Below are positions 1 through 10,700 of a stretch of 64,000 nucleotides of DNA, piece after piece. Each line of letters opens with the position of its first letter. Position 1 is the first letter of the stretch. The notes under the pieces were generated by a model, which saw only the letters and a program-made list of their open reading frames with translations, was not told the origin of the DNA and searched no databases. Source of the stretch: Mycobacterium sp. 3519A (GTDB lineage: Bacteria; Actinomycetota; Actinomycetes; Mycobacteriales; Mycobacteriaceae); the NCBI RefSeq assembly GCF_900240945.1, contig NZ_OESG01000013.1:868001-932000 (forward strand). The letters are read 5' to 3'. A program made the translations under genes and the position numbers.

Positions 1-152
1 AGCCCGTCGCCGCAGGTGAAGCCGTGTTCACCCTGTACACCGACACACCGGAGCGGTTCGAGGGAGCGATGTCGGAACTCGACGGCGCGTGGAACGTCGG
101 CGACGACGCGCCGCCGGACCGGCCGCTGATCATCGATCGGATCGTCGGATGA
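1..152 (+). CDS. deoA: Thymidine phosphorylase, C-terminal end (partial)
   Basis: This is the last 49 codons of an ORF entering from the left edge, read in the frame of the TGA at 150-152. The product would split thymidine or deoxyuridine with phosphate in pyrimidine salvage. The visible tail ([12 protein letters not shown], then a stretch ending DRIVG) fits the C-terminal domain of thymidine/pyrimidine phosphorylases. Its stop overlaps the add start as ATGA, so the two are translationally coupled. The deoA-add order matches Rv3314c-Rv3313c of M. tuberculosis. The catalytic domain is outside the window, so the call rests on this tail and on synteny. Confidence 0.75.
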   Translation, partial: PVAAGEAVFTLYTDTPERFEGAMSELDGAWNVGDDAPPDRPLIIDRIVG

Positions 153-1237
153 CCACCCCGCTGAATCTCGAGTCGATCAGGCAGGCGCCGAAGGCCCTGC
201 TGCACGACCACCTCGACGGTGGCCTGCGGCCCGCTACGGTGCTGGAACTCGCCGGGACCACGGGTTACGACGAACTGCCCGCCACGGACGTGGACCAGCT
301 CGCCGCGTGGTTCCGCACCGCCGCGCACAGCGGGTCGCTGGAACGCTACCTCGAACCGTTCGCACACACCGTTGGGGTGATGCAGACACCGGAGGCGCTG
401 CATCGGGTGGCCTACGAGTGCGTCGAGGACCTGGCCGCCGACAACGTCGTCTACGCCGAGATCCGGTTCGCCCCCGAGTTGCACATCGACCGCGGGCTGT
501 CGCTGGACGCGGTCGTCGACGCCGTGCTCGCCGGATTCGCCGACGGTGAGAAAGCCGCAAGCGCGGAGGGTCGCGGCATCACCGTGCGCTGTCTGGTGAC
601 CGCGATGCGGCACGCGGCACGCTCACGCGAGATCGCCGAACTGGCCATCCGGTTCCGCGACAAGGGCGTCGTCGGCTTCGACATCGCGGGCGCCGAGGCG
701 GGATATCCGCCGACGCGGCATCTGGACGCGTTCGAGTACATGCGAAGCAACAACGCGCGCTTCACAATTCACGCCGGCGAGGCGTTCGGCCTGCCGTCCA
801 TCCACGAGGCCATCGCGTTCTGCGGTGCCGACCGGTTGGGCCACGGCGTGCGGATCGCCGACGACATCACCGTCGGACCCGACGGCGTCGCGCACCTCGG
901 TAGGCTGGCAGCGCTGTTGCGGGACAAGCGAGTTCCGTTCGAGATGTGTCCGTCGTCGAATGTGCAGACCGGCGCCGTCGGCAGCATCGCTGAGCACCCG
1001 TTCGACCTGCTGGCCCGGTTGCGGTTCCGGGTGACCGTCAACACCGACAACCGGTTGATGAGCGACACCACCATGACCCAGGAGATGCTGCGTCTGGTCG
1101 AGGCGTTCGGCTACGGGTGGAGCGATCTGCAGCGGTTCACCATCAACGCGATGAAGTCAGCGTTCATCTCGTTCGACGAGCGACTGTCGATCATCGACGA
1201 CGTGATCAAACCGCGCTACGCCGTGCTCGTCGGCTAG
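149..1237 (+). CDS. add: Adenosine deaminase
   Basis: A 362-residue protein that hydrolyses adenosine or deoxyadenosine to inosine and ammonia in cytosolic purine salvage. The metal-dependent hydrolase signatures occur in order: LLHDHLDGG near the N-terminus (zinc His-x-His), [10 protein letters not shown] (zinc His plus catalytic Glu), [16 protein letters not shown] and [13 protein letters not shown] (the late Asp). The reading frame extends upstream to 89, but ATG 149 is chosen because it overlaps the deoA stop (ATGA) and begins [10 protein letters not shown], the usual N-terminus. The stop overlaps the opposing hydrolase stop by 3 bp. The family call is secure. Confidence 0.96.
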   Translation: MTTPLNLESIRQAPKALLHDHLDGGLRPATVLELAGTTGYDELPATDVDQLAAWFRTAAHSGSLERYLEPFAHTVGVMQTPEALHRVAYECVEDLAADNVVYAEIRFAPELHIDRGLSLDAVVDAVLAGFADGEKAASAEGRGITVRCLVTAMRHAARSREIAELAIRFRDKGVVGFDIAGAEAGYPPTRHLDAFEYMRSNNARFTIHAGEAFGLPSIHEAIAFCGADRLGHGVRIADDITVGPDGVAHLGRLAALLRDKRVPFEMCPSSNVQTGAVGSIAEHPFDLLARLRFRVTVNTDNRLMSDTTMTQEMLRLVEAFGYGWSDLQRFTINAMKSAFISFDERLSIIDDVIKPRYAVLVG

Positions 1238-2049
1238 CCGAGCACGCTCCGCAGCCTGTCGGCGAATTCCGTTGGTGCGCCCATGAATCCGCCGTGGTCG
1301 CCGGGAAACTCGACCGGCGCGACACCGAGCAGTCCGGCCACCGCTATCGAGGTGCGGTAGGTCAGCAGTTGACGTGAGTCGACGCCGATGCCGATCACCA
1401 CGCGGGTCGGGCCACTCCTCAGCGCGTCGACGTCGGGCACGAACCGCGTCGTTGGGCGCAGGTCGATCTCGAAGAACCGGGTGTTCTCGCGGATCTCTCG
1501 ATCGGACGGTGCTTTCTCGGGCGGGGCGTCGCCGGGATCCAGGCCGAATCCGGCGTTGCGCATGAAATGGGCCCAGGCGGCGGCGAACCCGTCGCGGTGA
1601 AAGGTGTCGACGATCGCCTCGGTGGCCGCCCGCTGTTCAGTGGCGTCGGGCAGCAGTTCCAGCAGCGGGGGTTCGTGTGCGACGAGGGTGCGCACGCGTC
1701 CCGGATGCCGGGCGACCAACGCCAGGCCGGTGACCGCACCGCCGCTGGACCCGAACACGTCGGCCGATTCGGCGTGCAGGTCGTCGAGGATCGCGATGAG
1801 GTCGTCGGCGCGCTGTTCGACCGTCGACGCCGCGTGCTGGTCCTCGACCGGGCTGTCGGCGTAGCCGCGGGGATCGAAGGTGACGACGGTGTGGTCGATG
1901 GCCAGGCCGTCGGCCAGCGGCGCGAACTCTGCGGACGCCATCGGCGAACCGGCGACGAGCACCAGCGGGCCGCTGCCCCGGACCTCGTAGTGCAGACGGG
2001 CGCCGGGGACGGTGACGGAATGGACGGTGGGAGTGCTAGGCAAAGTCAT
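1234..2049 (-). CDS. Alpha/beta hydrolase (Rv3312c-like)
   Basis: 271 residues with the alpha/beta-hydrolase layout: an early oxyanion region ([10 protein letters not shown]), a strand-turn FDPRGYADS, the nucleophile elbow FGSSGGAV (Ser about residue 101), a late acidic segment and a C-terminal GDHGGF carrying the probable catalytic His. No signal peptide is seen, so it is probably cytosolic. The substrate cannot be told from sequence. It faces add tail to tail with overlapping stops. M. tuberculosis has the pilin gene mtp near its add locus; I see no such small secreted ORF here. Confidence 0.85.
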   Translation of the reverse strand: MTLPSTPTVHSVTVPGARLHYEVRGSGPLVLVAGSPMASAEFAPLADGLAIDHTVVTFDPRGYADSPVEDQHAASTVEQRADDLIAILDDLHAESADVFGSSGGAVTGLALVARHPGRVRTLVAHEPPLLELLPDATEQRAATEAIVDTFHRDGFAAAWAHFMRNAGFGLDPGDAPPEKAPSDREIRENTRFFEIDLRPTTRFVPDVDALRSGPTRVVIGIGVDSRQLLTYRTSIAVAGLLGVAPVEFPGDHGGFMGAPTEFADRLRSVLG

Positions 2050-2208
2050 ACCGGTGCAGACCGTGGCCGACCCAGGAACTCATCGCGACGGGCTGGGTAC
2101 TCATCATCGGTTGGCTAGGGGCGAGATCGACACCATGGCCACGGATTGACGCCCAGAGCCCCCTTCGACAGCCGTCACGTCGAAAACGGCTGTAGCACGC
2201 AGAAGACC
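2050..2208. other. Intergenic, no gene seen
   Basis: About 160 bp between two minus-strand genes. Short ORFs cross it, but none has a recognisable domain or a good ribosome binding site. It probably carries the promoter of the hydrolase and the 3' region of the acidic hypothetical gene. Confidence 0.5.
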
Positions 2209-3492
2209 CTATTCCTGGCGCAGCCGCGATTCGACGAACGCCTCCAGCGCCTCCCACTGCTGCACCGCCTCGGCGTACGGCGGCTTCGGCCGGCCGACGG
2301 TGTCCGGGTCGAGCACGTGCGCGATCAGGTGACCCAACGGCTGGTCGGGGTCCAACGACTCGTCGACCGTGGTGTCCTCGGAGTATTCGCCGATGTCCCT
2401 GAGGAATTCGACGGCGAGCTCCAGCTGGTCGCGGTCGATCGCGTCGGGGCCGTCCGCGAGGTCGTCGACGATGCCGGTGAGCACGTAGACGTTGTCGTCG
2501 TGGACGTCGACCCGCAGGGAGCCGTCGGTGGCCGCGGTGCGGATGTCGTCGTAGGTCGCGAGGTCGGACAGGTCGTGGTCGTGCTCGTCGGCGAGGTAAC
2601 GCGCCAGCGCGCCGCCGGAGGTGAACACGCTGACGCGCCCGTTGCGGCCCAGGAAGATCGGTGTGTCGTCGAGGTAGCAGCGCAACGTGTAGTAGGTGCC
2701 TGCGCTGGTCATGATCCGCACCGGGTCGATGCCGACCTTGAGCCAGAAGTCGTCGTCGCTGCCCAGCACCAGTCCGGCGGCGTGGTCGGCCAGATCGCTG
2801 GTCTCCTCGGCGTCGGTCTGCTCGCCCTCGGTGTTGTCGGTGTCCTCGGCGCCGTCGGCGTCGGTGACTTCCTCGACTTCCTCGGGTTCGGGGGCGGGCT
2901 CGGCGAGTTGCGCCTCGGCCTTCTCCGCAGCCGCCTTGTCGACGTCGGGGATGGTGACGATCTCGTCGATCGCGTCGACCACGTTGTCCCAGCCGCGGCC
3001 GATCACCGTCTCGATCTCGGCCCAGCGCTTGCGGCCCGCGCGGCCCGCGAAGGCCTCGATCCCGCCGCCGACGGTGCCGAGCACCGGATTGCCGTTGAAA
3101 AACTTGGTGATCGCGGGCATCTCACACACCGAGCCGATGGACGACACGATCGCCAGCGTGCGGTGTAGCTCCTTGACCGTCTCCTCGCTGGGCTTCTCGG
3201 CGACCAACTCTTCGAGGCTGACGAGGTCGTACTGGCGTTCCTCCGGCGGGTCGAACGTATGCGCATTCGCCTCGGTCAGCGCCTGCCACGCGGGGTGGTC
3301 GACCAGGTCGTTGTCGGTGTTGGTCCGCACGAAGGCCGCCAGGTCGGCGACCGACTCGAAGGCGTACAGATCCTCGTCCTTGCCGAGGAACGCCTCCCAC
3401 TCGTCACCCGCATCGCGCCAGCGTGGAGCCCACAATGTGTACAGGTCGCCCTTGGTCAGCGCGAGCCGGATCGGCACGATGTCAGCAGCCAT
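2209..3492 (-). CDS. Conserved mycobacterial hypothetical protein (Rv3311-like)
   Basis: 427 residues, unknown function. The N-terminal half (about 1-200) is a compact domain rich in aromatic and acidic residues. A low-complexity acidic stretch, roughly residues 205-250, is dominated by Glu, Asp, Ala and Thr and looks like a disordered linker. The C-terminal half (about 255-427) forms a second domain. No signal peptide or membrane segment is visible. Length and position next to the Rv3312c-like hydrolase match Rv3311. The start at ATG 3492 (MAADIVPIRL) is preferred because there is no upstream extension. I can support the gene but not a function. Confidence 0.85.
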   Translation of the reverse strand: MAADIVPIRLALTKGDLYTLWAPRWRDAGDEWEAFLGKDEDLYAFESVADLAAFVRTNTDNDLVDHPAWQALTEANAHTFDPPEERQYDLVSLEELVAEKPSEETVKELHRTLAIVSSIGSVCEMPAITKFFNGNPVLGTVGGGIEAFAGRAGRKRWAEIETVIGRGWDNVVDAIDEIVTIPDVDKAAAEKAEAQLAEPAPEPEEVEEVTDADGAEDTDNTEGEQTDAEETSDLADHAAGLVLGSDDDFWLKVGIDPVRIMTSAGTYYTLRCYLDDTPIFLGRNGRVSVFTSGGALARYLADEHDHDLSDLATYDDIRTAATDGSLRVDVHDDNVYVLTGIVDDLADGPDAIDRDQLELAVEFLRDIGEYSEDTTVDESLDPDQPLGHLIAHVLDPDTVGRPKPPYAEAVQQWEALEAFVESRLRQE

Positions 3493-3522
3493 GGCGCACA
3501 GCCTAACGACGGCGGCTGGCCA

Positions 3523-4752
3523 CTAAGCCATCAGGGACGTGACTCCAAGCACTACCACGCACAGCAGCACCACCCCGGCGGTCAGACCGTATACCGCGGT
3601 GCCCGCCCTGCCGACCGCGAAGCGACCCATCAGGTCCCTGTCGCGACCGATGCCGATCATCGCGAACAGCAGCGGGATCAGCAGCACCGCGTTGAGCACC
3701 TGAGTGGACACCAGGATCGTCACCAGCGGGACCTTCGGGATCAGCACGACGAGCGCGCCCAGCACGATGACGAATCCGTACGTCAGGTAGAAGGTCTTGG
3801 CCTCGTCGTAAGGGTCGTCGAGTGCAGCCTCGACTCCGGCGTACTCGCACACCGAATATGCAGTCGACAACGGCAATACTGAGGCAGCCAGAAGCGCGGC
3901 GCCGATGAGCCCCACCGCGAACAGTGTCGCCGCTGCATCCCCCGCCAGTGGTTGTAGCGCGACGGCCGCATCGGCGGCGTCATTGATCGAGCGGCCGTCA
4001 CTGTGCAGCGTCGCGGCGCAAGCCACGACCACGAAGAAGCCGATGACGCCGGTGAGCACGGCGCCCGTCACCACGTCGACGCGCTCAAACGGCAAGTCTT
4101 CGGTGCGCAGCCTCTTGTCCACGGCGTACGACTGGATGAAGGACAGTCCCCACGGCGCCAGCGTGGTTCCTACGGTGGCGGTCACGATGGTCACTGCGTC
4201 AGCGTTGACGGGCATGGTCGGAACGAGAAGACCACGCAGCCCTGCGTTCCAGTCGGGATCAGCGAGGATCCCGGAAGCGATGTAGGCCAGGAACACCGTC
4301 GATACCAGCAACAGCACATGCTCGACCCGGTGGAAGCTGCCGCGCAACACCAGGAATGAAACGACAGCTGCTGCAGCCGGGACACTCGCATAACGACTGA
4401 TGCCGAAGAGTTCAAAACCGGCTGCTATTCCGGCGAATTCGGCGCAGGTGGTGCCGATGTTTGCGACCACGAGAGTCGCGAGCACGGCTCCGCCCAGTCG
4501 GACGCCGTAGCGTTGGCGCACTAGACCGATCAGGCCTTGGCCGGTGATGACGCCCATGCGAGCGGCGAGACCATGAAACAGCACGAGTGCGACGGTCGAC
4601 AGTAGGAGCACCCACAAGAGCTGGTAGCCGTGGTCGGCGCCCAGCACGGAATACGTCGTTATGCCTGCGGGGTCGTCGTCTGAAAGGCCGGCGAGCAGAC
4701 CAGGTCCGACCACCGCCAGCAGCGCACCGAAGGTGAACCGCTTGGTCTTCAC
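3523..4752 (-). CDS. Divergent NRAMP-family divalent metal transporter
   Basis: A 409-residue multi-pass inner-membrane protein with NRAMP (SLC11) topology. The longest frame starts at 4854, but GTG 4752 is preferred: it overlaps the upstream gene's TGA as GTGA and gives a normal N-terminus (KTKRFTFGALLAVVGPG). The metal-site motifs are altered. The TM1 motif, DPGN in canonical Mn/Fe transporters, reads DPAG inside LSDDDPAGITTYS. The TM6 MPH motif reads APW inside GTTLAPWGLS. The Asn and Met that ligate soft transition metals are therefore absent. With an MgtE_N gene directly upstream, magnesium is the most reasonable substrate guess, but that is inference. Confidence 0.87.
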   Translation of the reverse strand: MKTKRFTFGALLAVVGPGLLAGLSDDDPAGITTYSVLGADHGYQLLWVLLLSTVALVLFHGLAARMGVITGQGLIGLVRQRYGVRLGGAVLATLVVANIGTTCAEFAGIAAGFELFGISRYASVPAAAAVVSFLVLRGSFHRVEHVLLLVSTVFLAYIASGILADPDWNAGLRGLLVPTMPVNADAVTIVTATVGTTLAPWGLSFIQSYAVDKRLRTEDLPFERVDVVTGAVLTGVIGFFVVVACAATLHSDGRSINDAADAAVALQPLAGDAAATLFAVGLIGAALLAASVLPLSTAYSVCEYAGVEAALDDPYDEAKTFYLTYGFVIVLGALVVLIPKVPLVTILVSTQVLNAVLLIPLLFAMIGIGRDRDLMGRFAVGRAGTAVYGLTAGVVLLCVVVLGVTSLMA

Positions 4753-5615
4753 CTGGCGGCTCTCGTGGGGCTGTGGCGGCGACGTGGCCACACATGCGAA
4801 CGGAGCAACCGCCGTCCGCGCAATGCCGGTGCGCGTGCGAGGCGGTGCTGCCACCGTGTCGCGTGCTCGGTGGGCAGAGCGGCGACGATCTCGGCCACCG
4901 CTTCGTCGGGCATCGCCCGCAGGACTCGTTCTGCGACCACCGGATGGCTGACGCGCACGACCTGTGCCGCGACGTCAGGGGCCTTGGTGGCCAATATCTC
5001 GGTCGCCGACTGCGTGTCGAGCCGGCTGATCACAAGGGCGAGTCCGCGAGCATCGAGTAGATGAACCGCCGAGCGAGGCGTCGCGAGTTGCACGGCACGG
5101 CCGCGGTCGGAGGTGAGGTGCAGCTCGCCCCACGCGACGGCGTCACCGCGGGCCCGCGTTGCCAGCCTGCCCAGTCCCAACCGTCGCAGCACGGCGCCGA
5201 ATCCGACTTCGACGCCCACCACTTCGAGGCGTCCGTCGGCGGTGCGGGCGAGCACGACGTCGGCGACACGGGCGAGACGCTGCCCCGCGATGTCGACCAC
5301 TTGGGTATCCAAAACGTCACGCGCCAAGAGGATTTCGTCGACAGCGAACGCGTCCTCGAGAGATTGAACCGTGAAGCGGTCGGGGGCGTCGTCGAGCATG
5401 ATGGCGTCGTGCTGAGCCGATCCGACTGCCGTCGACGGCACCAGCACGTCGGAGGTTCGGCGACGCCGCACCAATATCCGTTCGACGCGCCCCGAACCTC
5501 GGCGCAGGCCCACTGTCAGGTCGGCAAGGCGGCCGACCAGCGCGCCGTCCGGACCGAGGACGGTGCGGCCGATGAGCCGGCTGAGAAGCAGCACTCCAGG
5601 AGCATGCCGGAACAC
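4749..5615 (-). CDS. PRC-barrel/MgtE N-terminal-domain protein
   Basis: 288 residues starting at GTG 5615. Two PRC-barrel-like segments (about 10-65 and 95-150) are followed by a helical repeat region (about 185-265, for example DTQSATEILATKAPDVAAQV) resembling the cytosolic MgtE N domain, which senses intracellular Mg2+. No membrane channel domain is present, so it cannot be a complete MgtE. It overlaps the NRAMP-type gene by 4 bp, arguing for stoichiometric co-translation and a regulatory-subunit role. The C-terminus is Arg-rich. Domain assignments are by pattern recognition and deserve a profile search. Confidence 0.78.
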   Translation of the reverse strand: MFRHAPGVLLLSRLIGRTVLGPDGALVGRLADLTVGLRRGSGRVERILVRRRRTSDVLVPSTAVGSAQHDAIMLDDAPDRFTVQSLEDAFAVDEILLARDVLDTQVVDIAGQRLARVADVVLARTADGRLEVVGVEVGFGAVLRRLGLGRLATRARGDAVAWGELHLTSDRGRAVQLATPRSAVHLLDARGLALVISRLDTQSATEILATKAPDVAAQVVRVSHPVVAERVLRAMPDEAVAEIVAALPTEHATRWQHRLARAPALRGRRLLRSHVWPRRRHSPTRAAR

Positions 5616-5699
5616 CCAAGGCTCGGTGTGGACAATGTTGGGTTCGGTAGTCGCCCGTTACCGAATACTTCCCGGCATGAGTGTTGACGAGGATCGGCG

Positions 5700-6677
5700 G
5701 TGTCGCGCCAATTCGTCGCGTTCGCCCCGTCCATTTCCACCCAGGTGAACGAGTTCTTCAGCGGGACGCGGAAGGTCATCTTCTACGCTTTGTACGCCGT
5801 GCTCGCGGCGGCGGCGTTCGCGCTGACGATGGTGAAGCCGTTGAGGCCGTGGATCGCCTGGTCCTTGAGCGCGGTGAGCGCGGTGATCGTGCTGGGTTCC
5901 CTGGTGTGGCCCGCCTACATGTGGTGGCGTTCGCGGCGAAAGATTCTCATCACCGTCACGAGCGACGGCGTGGCCGTCGATCATTCTCCCGGCAAGGTGT
6001 TTTCGCTTGCGCACGCCGAACTGGGCCCATGGGTGACGATGGGCGTGGCGCTTCACCTGCATTCCGGCTCGCATCGCTTCGTCCTCGGCGGGCGAGACAG
6101 CCGGATTGCTTCGGAGATGCGACTCGACGCGCCGCCGGTGTCCGGCGTCGACGCGTGGGTGTGGGCCTCGGAGTTCGAGGAGGTCCTCGCACTGGGCGAG
6201 CGTCGGCCTGCGCCGGAGGGAGCGACCAGGTGTCTGCTGTATCCGAACCCGTACTTGGCCGAAGAGGTTGGGCCGCTTGGTTTTCGGAAGCACCTGCATA
6301 CCCAGCCAAGCCTGTTTCTCGACGTTGGCGACGACGCGATCCGGATCATCGACCCGAGCAGCGATGTGATGAGTGCCTCGGCGGCTATGGCACAGGTCGC
6401 CGCAACACCGGCGGCGTTTCGGCCGGAAGGCGCCGTCAGCGGCGACGGCACTGCACATGGCTACCCGGTGATCACCGGCCTCGTCATCGGTGTGCCGGGT
6501 GCGCAGCCGCTCACCATCGGATGTCTCGACCTCGTGCGGTCGGAATTCCGGTTTTCCTGGGGTGTGAATGCGGCAAGGCCGAACGAGCGCCCCGCGTATG
6601 TGGTCTCCGGGGGAGACTGGCTGACGCTCGTTGAGGCGTTCGGGTTGACCGCGCAGTTGCACGACAGCCGCGGCTAG
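5700..6677 (+). CDS. Membrane-anchored hypothetical protein
   Basis: 325 residues. Two hydrophobic helices lie near the N-terminus (about 25-47 and 52-72), followed by a basic stop-transfer motif (WWRSRRK) and a roughly 250-residue soluble region, probably cytosolic. GTG 5700 is chosen because GAGG sits 8 nt upstream. The long opposite-strand ORF over this interval has arginine/histidine-rich, coiled composition typical of an antisense shadow. I recognise no family and propose no function. It diverges from the PRC/MgtE_N gene, leaving about 85 bp for two promoters. Confidence 0.75.
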   Translation: MSRQFVAFAPSISTQVNEFFSGTRKVIFYALYAVLAAAAFALTMVKPLRPWIAWSLSAVSAVIVLGSLVWPAYMWWRSRRKILITVTSDGVAVDHSPGKVFSLAHAELGPWVTMGVALHLHSGSHRFVLGGRDSRIASEMRLDAPPVSGVDAWVWASEFEEVLALGERRPAPEGATRCLLYPNPYLAEEVGPLGFRKHLHTQPSLFLDVGDDAIRIIDPSSDVMSASAAMAQVAATPAAFRPEGAVSGDGTAHGYPVITGLVIGVPGAQPLTIGCLDLVRSEFRFSWGVNAARPNERPAYVVSGGDWLTLVEAFGLTAQLHDSRG

Positions 6678-6687
6678 CCAGGCCGAT

Positions 6688-7563
6688 TCAGGGGTTGTAG
6701 AACAGTTCCTTGAAGCGAAGGCCGAGCCACGGTCGGCGGCCCATCGGCACAATCCCGCCGCGCAGTAGCGCTCGAAACACCGGCATTCGCCCGTAGGTAA
6801 CCAGCAGGTATGTCACCGGATCGGCGGACAGCACGCAGTCCACGGGCCCGTCTGCGGCCCGCACCTCGGCCGTCCCGTCAGCCACTCGAATGACATATCG
6901 GGGCCCATTACCCCTCAGCCGAATCTCATACGTTGCGGGCACATCGCGTGCCGCGTCGGGTCGCACCACCAGTGGCGACATCTGAGGGCACACCGTGCCG
7001 ACGATGAGTTTGGCGTGCGCCGCGGAGATCGGCCACGGCCGATCCGTTCCTCTGGCGATGTCATATCCGTGCACCGTCAATTCTCCAAGCGCCAGCGCGG
7101 TAAGGCAGTCCACGGAGCGGGTTCGATTCGCGCCATACCACGGCGTCTCACACTCCATGGTCGGGTCGGCCGTCGTCGCGAGTCGTAAAAACCGTTGTGC
7201 GCCCTCGGCGATCAGCTCCGCGACCCGTCCCGCATCAGTGTGGTCGACCGTAGCGATGGTGGAGGCGTTGCACGCCGCCAGCCGGGTAGGGAAGTCTGCG
7301 TCCAGGTACTGCTTCGCGCTAAGCACTTGAGGCTGCGCGGTTATGGCCGCAGTGAAGGCGTTGAGCACGATGAGAACATGGGCGGCGGTCTCGCCGACGC
7401 TCCAATCAGTACCGGCGGCCCGGCGTTGAGTGTCGTCGACCTCCCGCAGCAGTGCGGTGAACCGCTCCGTCGCCGTCTTGATCGCCGACCGTGCCGCTTC
7501 CCGGTCCAGTTCTGGTACCGCGGATTTGCAGTCGCCCCTTGCTGGGCTGGGGTGAACGCTCAT
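6688..7563 (-). CDS. Maleylpyruvate isomerase N-domain (DinB-like) protein
   Basis: 291 residues. Residues about 20-165 match the mycothiol-dependent maleylpyruvate isomerase N-terminal/DinB-like helical fold, with the usual WSVGETAAHVLIVLNAF segment (one metal His) and LGELTVHGYDIAR (second His). Residues about 200-285 look like an SCP2-type lipid-binding domain. Such proteins are probably mycothiol-dependent transferases; the substrate here is unknown. ATG 7563 has a strong ribosome binding site (GAGGAGG about 5 nt upstream). It converges on the membrane hypothetical with 10 bp between stops. Confidence 0.85.
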   Translation of the reverse strand: MSVHPSPARGDCKSAVPELDREAARSAIKTATERFTALLREVDDTQRRAAGTDWSVGETAAHVLIVLNAFTAAITAQPQVLSAKQYLDADFPTRLAACNASTIATVDHTDAGRVAELIAEGAQRFLRLATTADPTMECETPWYGANRTRSVDCLTALALGELTVHGYDIARGTDRPWPISAAHAKLIVGTVCPQMSPLVVRPDAARDVPATYEIRLRGNGPRYVIRVADGTAEVRAADGPVDCVLSADPVTYLLVTYGRMPVFRALLRGGIVPMGRRPWLGLRFKELFYNP

Positions 7564-7791
7564 CGTGGCCTCCTCGGGTGGTTACAAGTCGAGGATCCGA
7601 TGTCGTCGGCGCGAGATCGTCGGCGAGAACGCGTAAATCAGCGCGGTGCCGGGTCGCATATCCGCGCCGCAACCGAGGCAATCTACGCGGTTCCGCTGAT
7701 GTTTCACGGTATTGGGCACTGCATGCTGGCTAACATGAACGGAACTGGGCCGAAGGCGGATACGCCACGGTTGAACTGGAGCGATCTGGGC

Positions 7792-10700
7792 GTGAGCGAG
7801 CTGCCGACGGGGACGGTGACGCTGTTACTGGCCGACATCGAGGGTTCAACGCGGTTGTGGCAATCCGAACCGGAGGCGATGACGGCTGCGATCGCGCGGC
7901 TGGATCACATCATGTGCGACATCGTCGCGATCCACCATGGCATACGGCCCGTCGAACAGGGCGAAGGCGACAGTTTCGTCATCGCCTTCGCGCGTGCCAG
8001 TGACGCGGTGGCGTGCGCCCTGGAATTGCAGCGGGCACCGCTGGCGCCGATCCGGCTGCGCATTGGCGTGCACACCGGTGAGGTGCAACTGCGTGACGAA
8101 GGCAACTACATGGGGACGACCATCAACCGGGCCGCCCGGCTTCGCGACCTGGGACACGGTGGGCAGACAATCCTGACTGGGGTCACCGAAGACCTGGTTG
8201 CCGATCGGCTGCCTGCCGATACCTGGCTGATCGATCTCGGCCTGCATCAACTGCGCGACTTCCCGCGCCCAGAACGCGTGGTGCAGTTGTGTCACCCCGA
8301 CCTGCGCAACGAGTTCTCTCCGCTGCGAGTTCGGCAAACCATTGCACCCCAACATCTTCCAGAGCAGTTCACGAGTTTTGTCGGCCGCCAGACCGACCTC
8401 GACGATCTGCGCGGGCTCCTTGCCTCCACCCGTCTTGTGACGCTGACCGGGGCAGGCGGTATCGGCAAGACTCGTCTGGCGATCGAGATGTCGTCAAGAC
8501 TCGCTGACGAATTCGACAGTGGTGTGTGGGTCGATCTCGCCGCAATCACCGATCCGAACCTGGTGCCTGTCGCAGTGATCCGCGCGCTCGGCCTACCCGA
8601 CCAGAAGGGCAACTCCACGATGGACTTGCTCGTGCGGTTCATCGCAGACCGGCGGATGTTGTTGGTGCTGGACAATTGCGAACACTTACTGGATGCGTGC
8701 GCGGCGCTGGTGGTCGCGGTGCAGGGCGGATGTACTGCGGTGACGATAGTGGCCACGAGTCGCGAGCCGATAGGGGTACCCGGCGAGGTGAGTTGGCGCG
8801 TGCCGTCGCTGTCGCTGACCGACGAGGCAATCGAATTGTTCACCGACCGGGCTCGGCACGTCCGGCCCAACTTCCGCATCACCGATGAGAATTCGGCGGT
8901 GGTGACAGAAATCTGCCGTCGCCTCGACGGGGTGCCGTTGGCGATCGAGCTGGCGGCGGCACGGGTGCGCGTCTTGTCGTTGACCGAGATCCGCGACGGT
9001 CTTCACGACCGCTTCAGATTGTTGACCGGCGGTGCACGCACGGTCGTGCGTCGCCAGCAGACGCTACGGGCGTCGGTGGATTGGTCCCACGCGCTGCTGA
9101 CTGCCCCAGAGCGGGTCGTATTCGCCCGGCTGGCGGTGTTCATGGGTGGGTTCGATCTCGACGCCGCAGCGGCGGTCGCTTGTGGCGGCCCCGTCGAACG
9201 ATTTCAGGTCCTGGATCTGCTCGCGCTTCTGGTGGACAAGTCTCTCGTTGTCGCTGAAAGCACAAACAGCTCAACGCGATACCGACTACTCGAGACGGTG
9301 CGTCAGTATGCGTTGGATAAGCTCGGTGAGTCCGGTGATGCCGACGATGCGCGAACTCGGCATCGCGATTACTACACGGCTATGGCAGCAGCGCTCGACG
9401 CTCCGGCAGTTAGCAGCCACGAGCGTCGCCTCGAGCAGGTCGACAGCGAAATCGACAACCTGCGGGCGGCTTTCGCGTGGAGCCGGGAGAATGATGACTT
9501 CGAGAGCGCGTTGCAACTGGCCTCTTCCTTGCAAGCGCTGTGGGTGCTGCGGGGCCGCTTACGAGAAGGGCTGGCGTGGTTCGACGCAGTACTCACTGAC
9601 CAACGCGCAGCGCTGGCTGACCTGAATCCCGCAGTGCGCGCAGCTGCGCTCGCCGACTATGCGGTGCTCGATGCTTATACGGGCGCCACCGCCCGCCTCG
9701 ACCAAGCCCGCGAAGCCCTGGCGATCGCACGGGAAGTCGACGATCCCGCATTGGTTGCACGAGCCCTCACCGCTTGCTGTGCGAGCGCGGTCTACGACCC
9801 GCAGGTGGCCCGATCCTATTTCGAGGAGACAATCGGCCTGGTCCGTTCGATAGGCGACGCCTGGCGGCTCAGCGACGTCCTGGGCTGGCAGGCGCTTGGG
9901 GCGATCGCGACGGGCGAACCGTTGGCCATTCGGGCTCCCGCCGAAGAGGGACGCGCCATCGCCGAGTCCATCGGTGACTGGACAATCTCGCGGCGGTGTC
10001 GTTGGGCCGTCGGAATCGCCCTGTTGATGGCCGGTGAGATCGACGACGCCGTGGCACAACTGCGCGAGGTGGTCGCGGAGTGCGACGAGGCTCACGATGT
10101 GGTTTGGCGATGTTCGGCTCTCTTCATGCTGGCACTCACGCTGGCGCACCACGGGGAGCCCATCGCGGCCAGGAAGGCGGCATGCGCGGCGATCGACGAC
10201 GCCGCCGACCTTCCGGGGTTCTACTCGGGTCTTGCCCATGCCGCGTTGACCGCCTCGGCTCTTGCAGCCGGTGACGTTGCCGCAGCGGACGAAGCAATCG
10301 CGGCGGGCTGGCACTTGCTCGCTGTGCAACCCAACATGATGGCGATCTGGAACATCTTCCCGGCCCAGGCTGCGTTGGCGCGCGGCGACCTGACCGCTGC
10401 GCGGCGCCAGGCCGACCATATCGTCGCAACGACAACCGGTTTGCACTTGTCGCTGGCACTGACCACGCGTGCCGGGTTGGTGTTATCGCAGGGTGACCCC
10501 GATCAGGCAGATCGAGACGCGCACGACGCGCTCGCGATCGTCGCCGCGGTGGGGGCCAATGGAGGTGTTCCCGACAATCTCGACATTCACGCCTTGATTG
10601 CTGTGGTCGCCGGTAGGCATCGCGAAGCGGCGCGGCTGTATGGCGCCGCAGATGGTGTACGGCAGCGCAACGCTCAGGTCCGCTTCAAGATCTTCGACTC

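Noticed and set aside
5658..6752. 364-codon ORF on the minus strand
   Set aside because: It is antisense to the membrane hypothetical 5700-6677, has no start signal and an Arg/His/Gln-rich composition typical of high-GC shadow frames; the plus frame has membrane helices and a ribosome binding site.
7195..7791. N-terminal extension of the LuxR regulator
   Set aside because: It would overlap the well-supported opposite-strand isomerase-like gene, and the conserved cyclase start with a ribosome binding site is at 7792.
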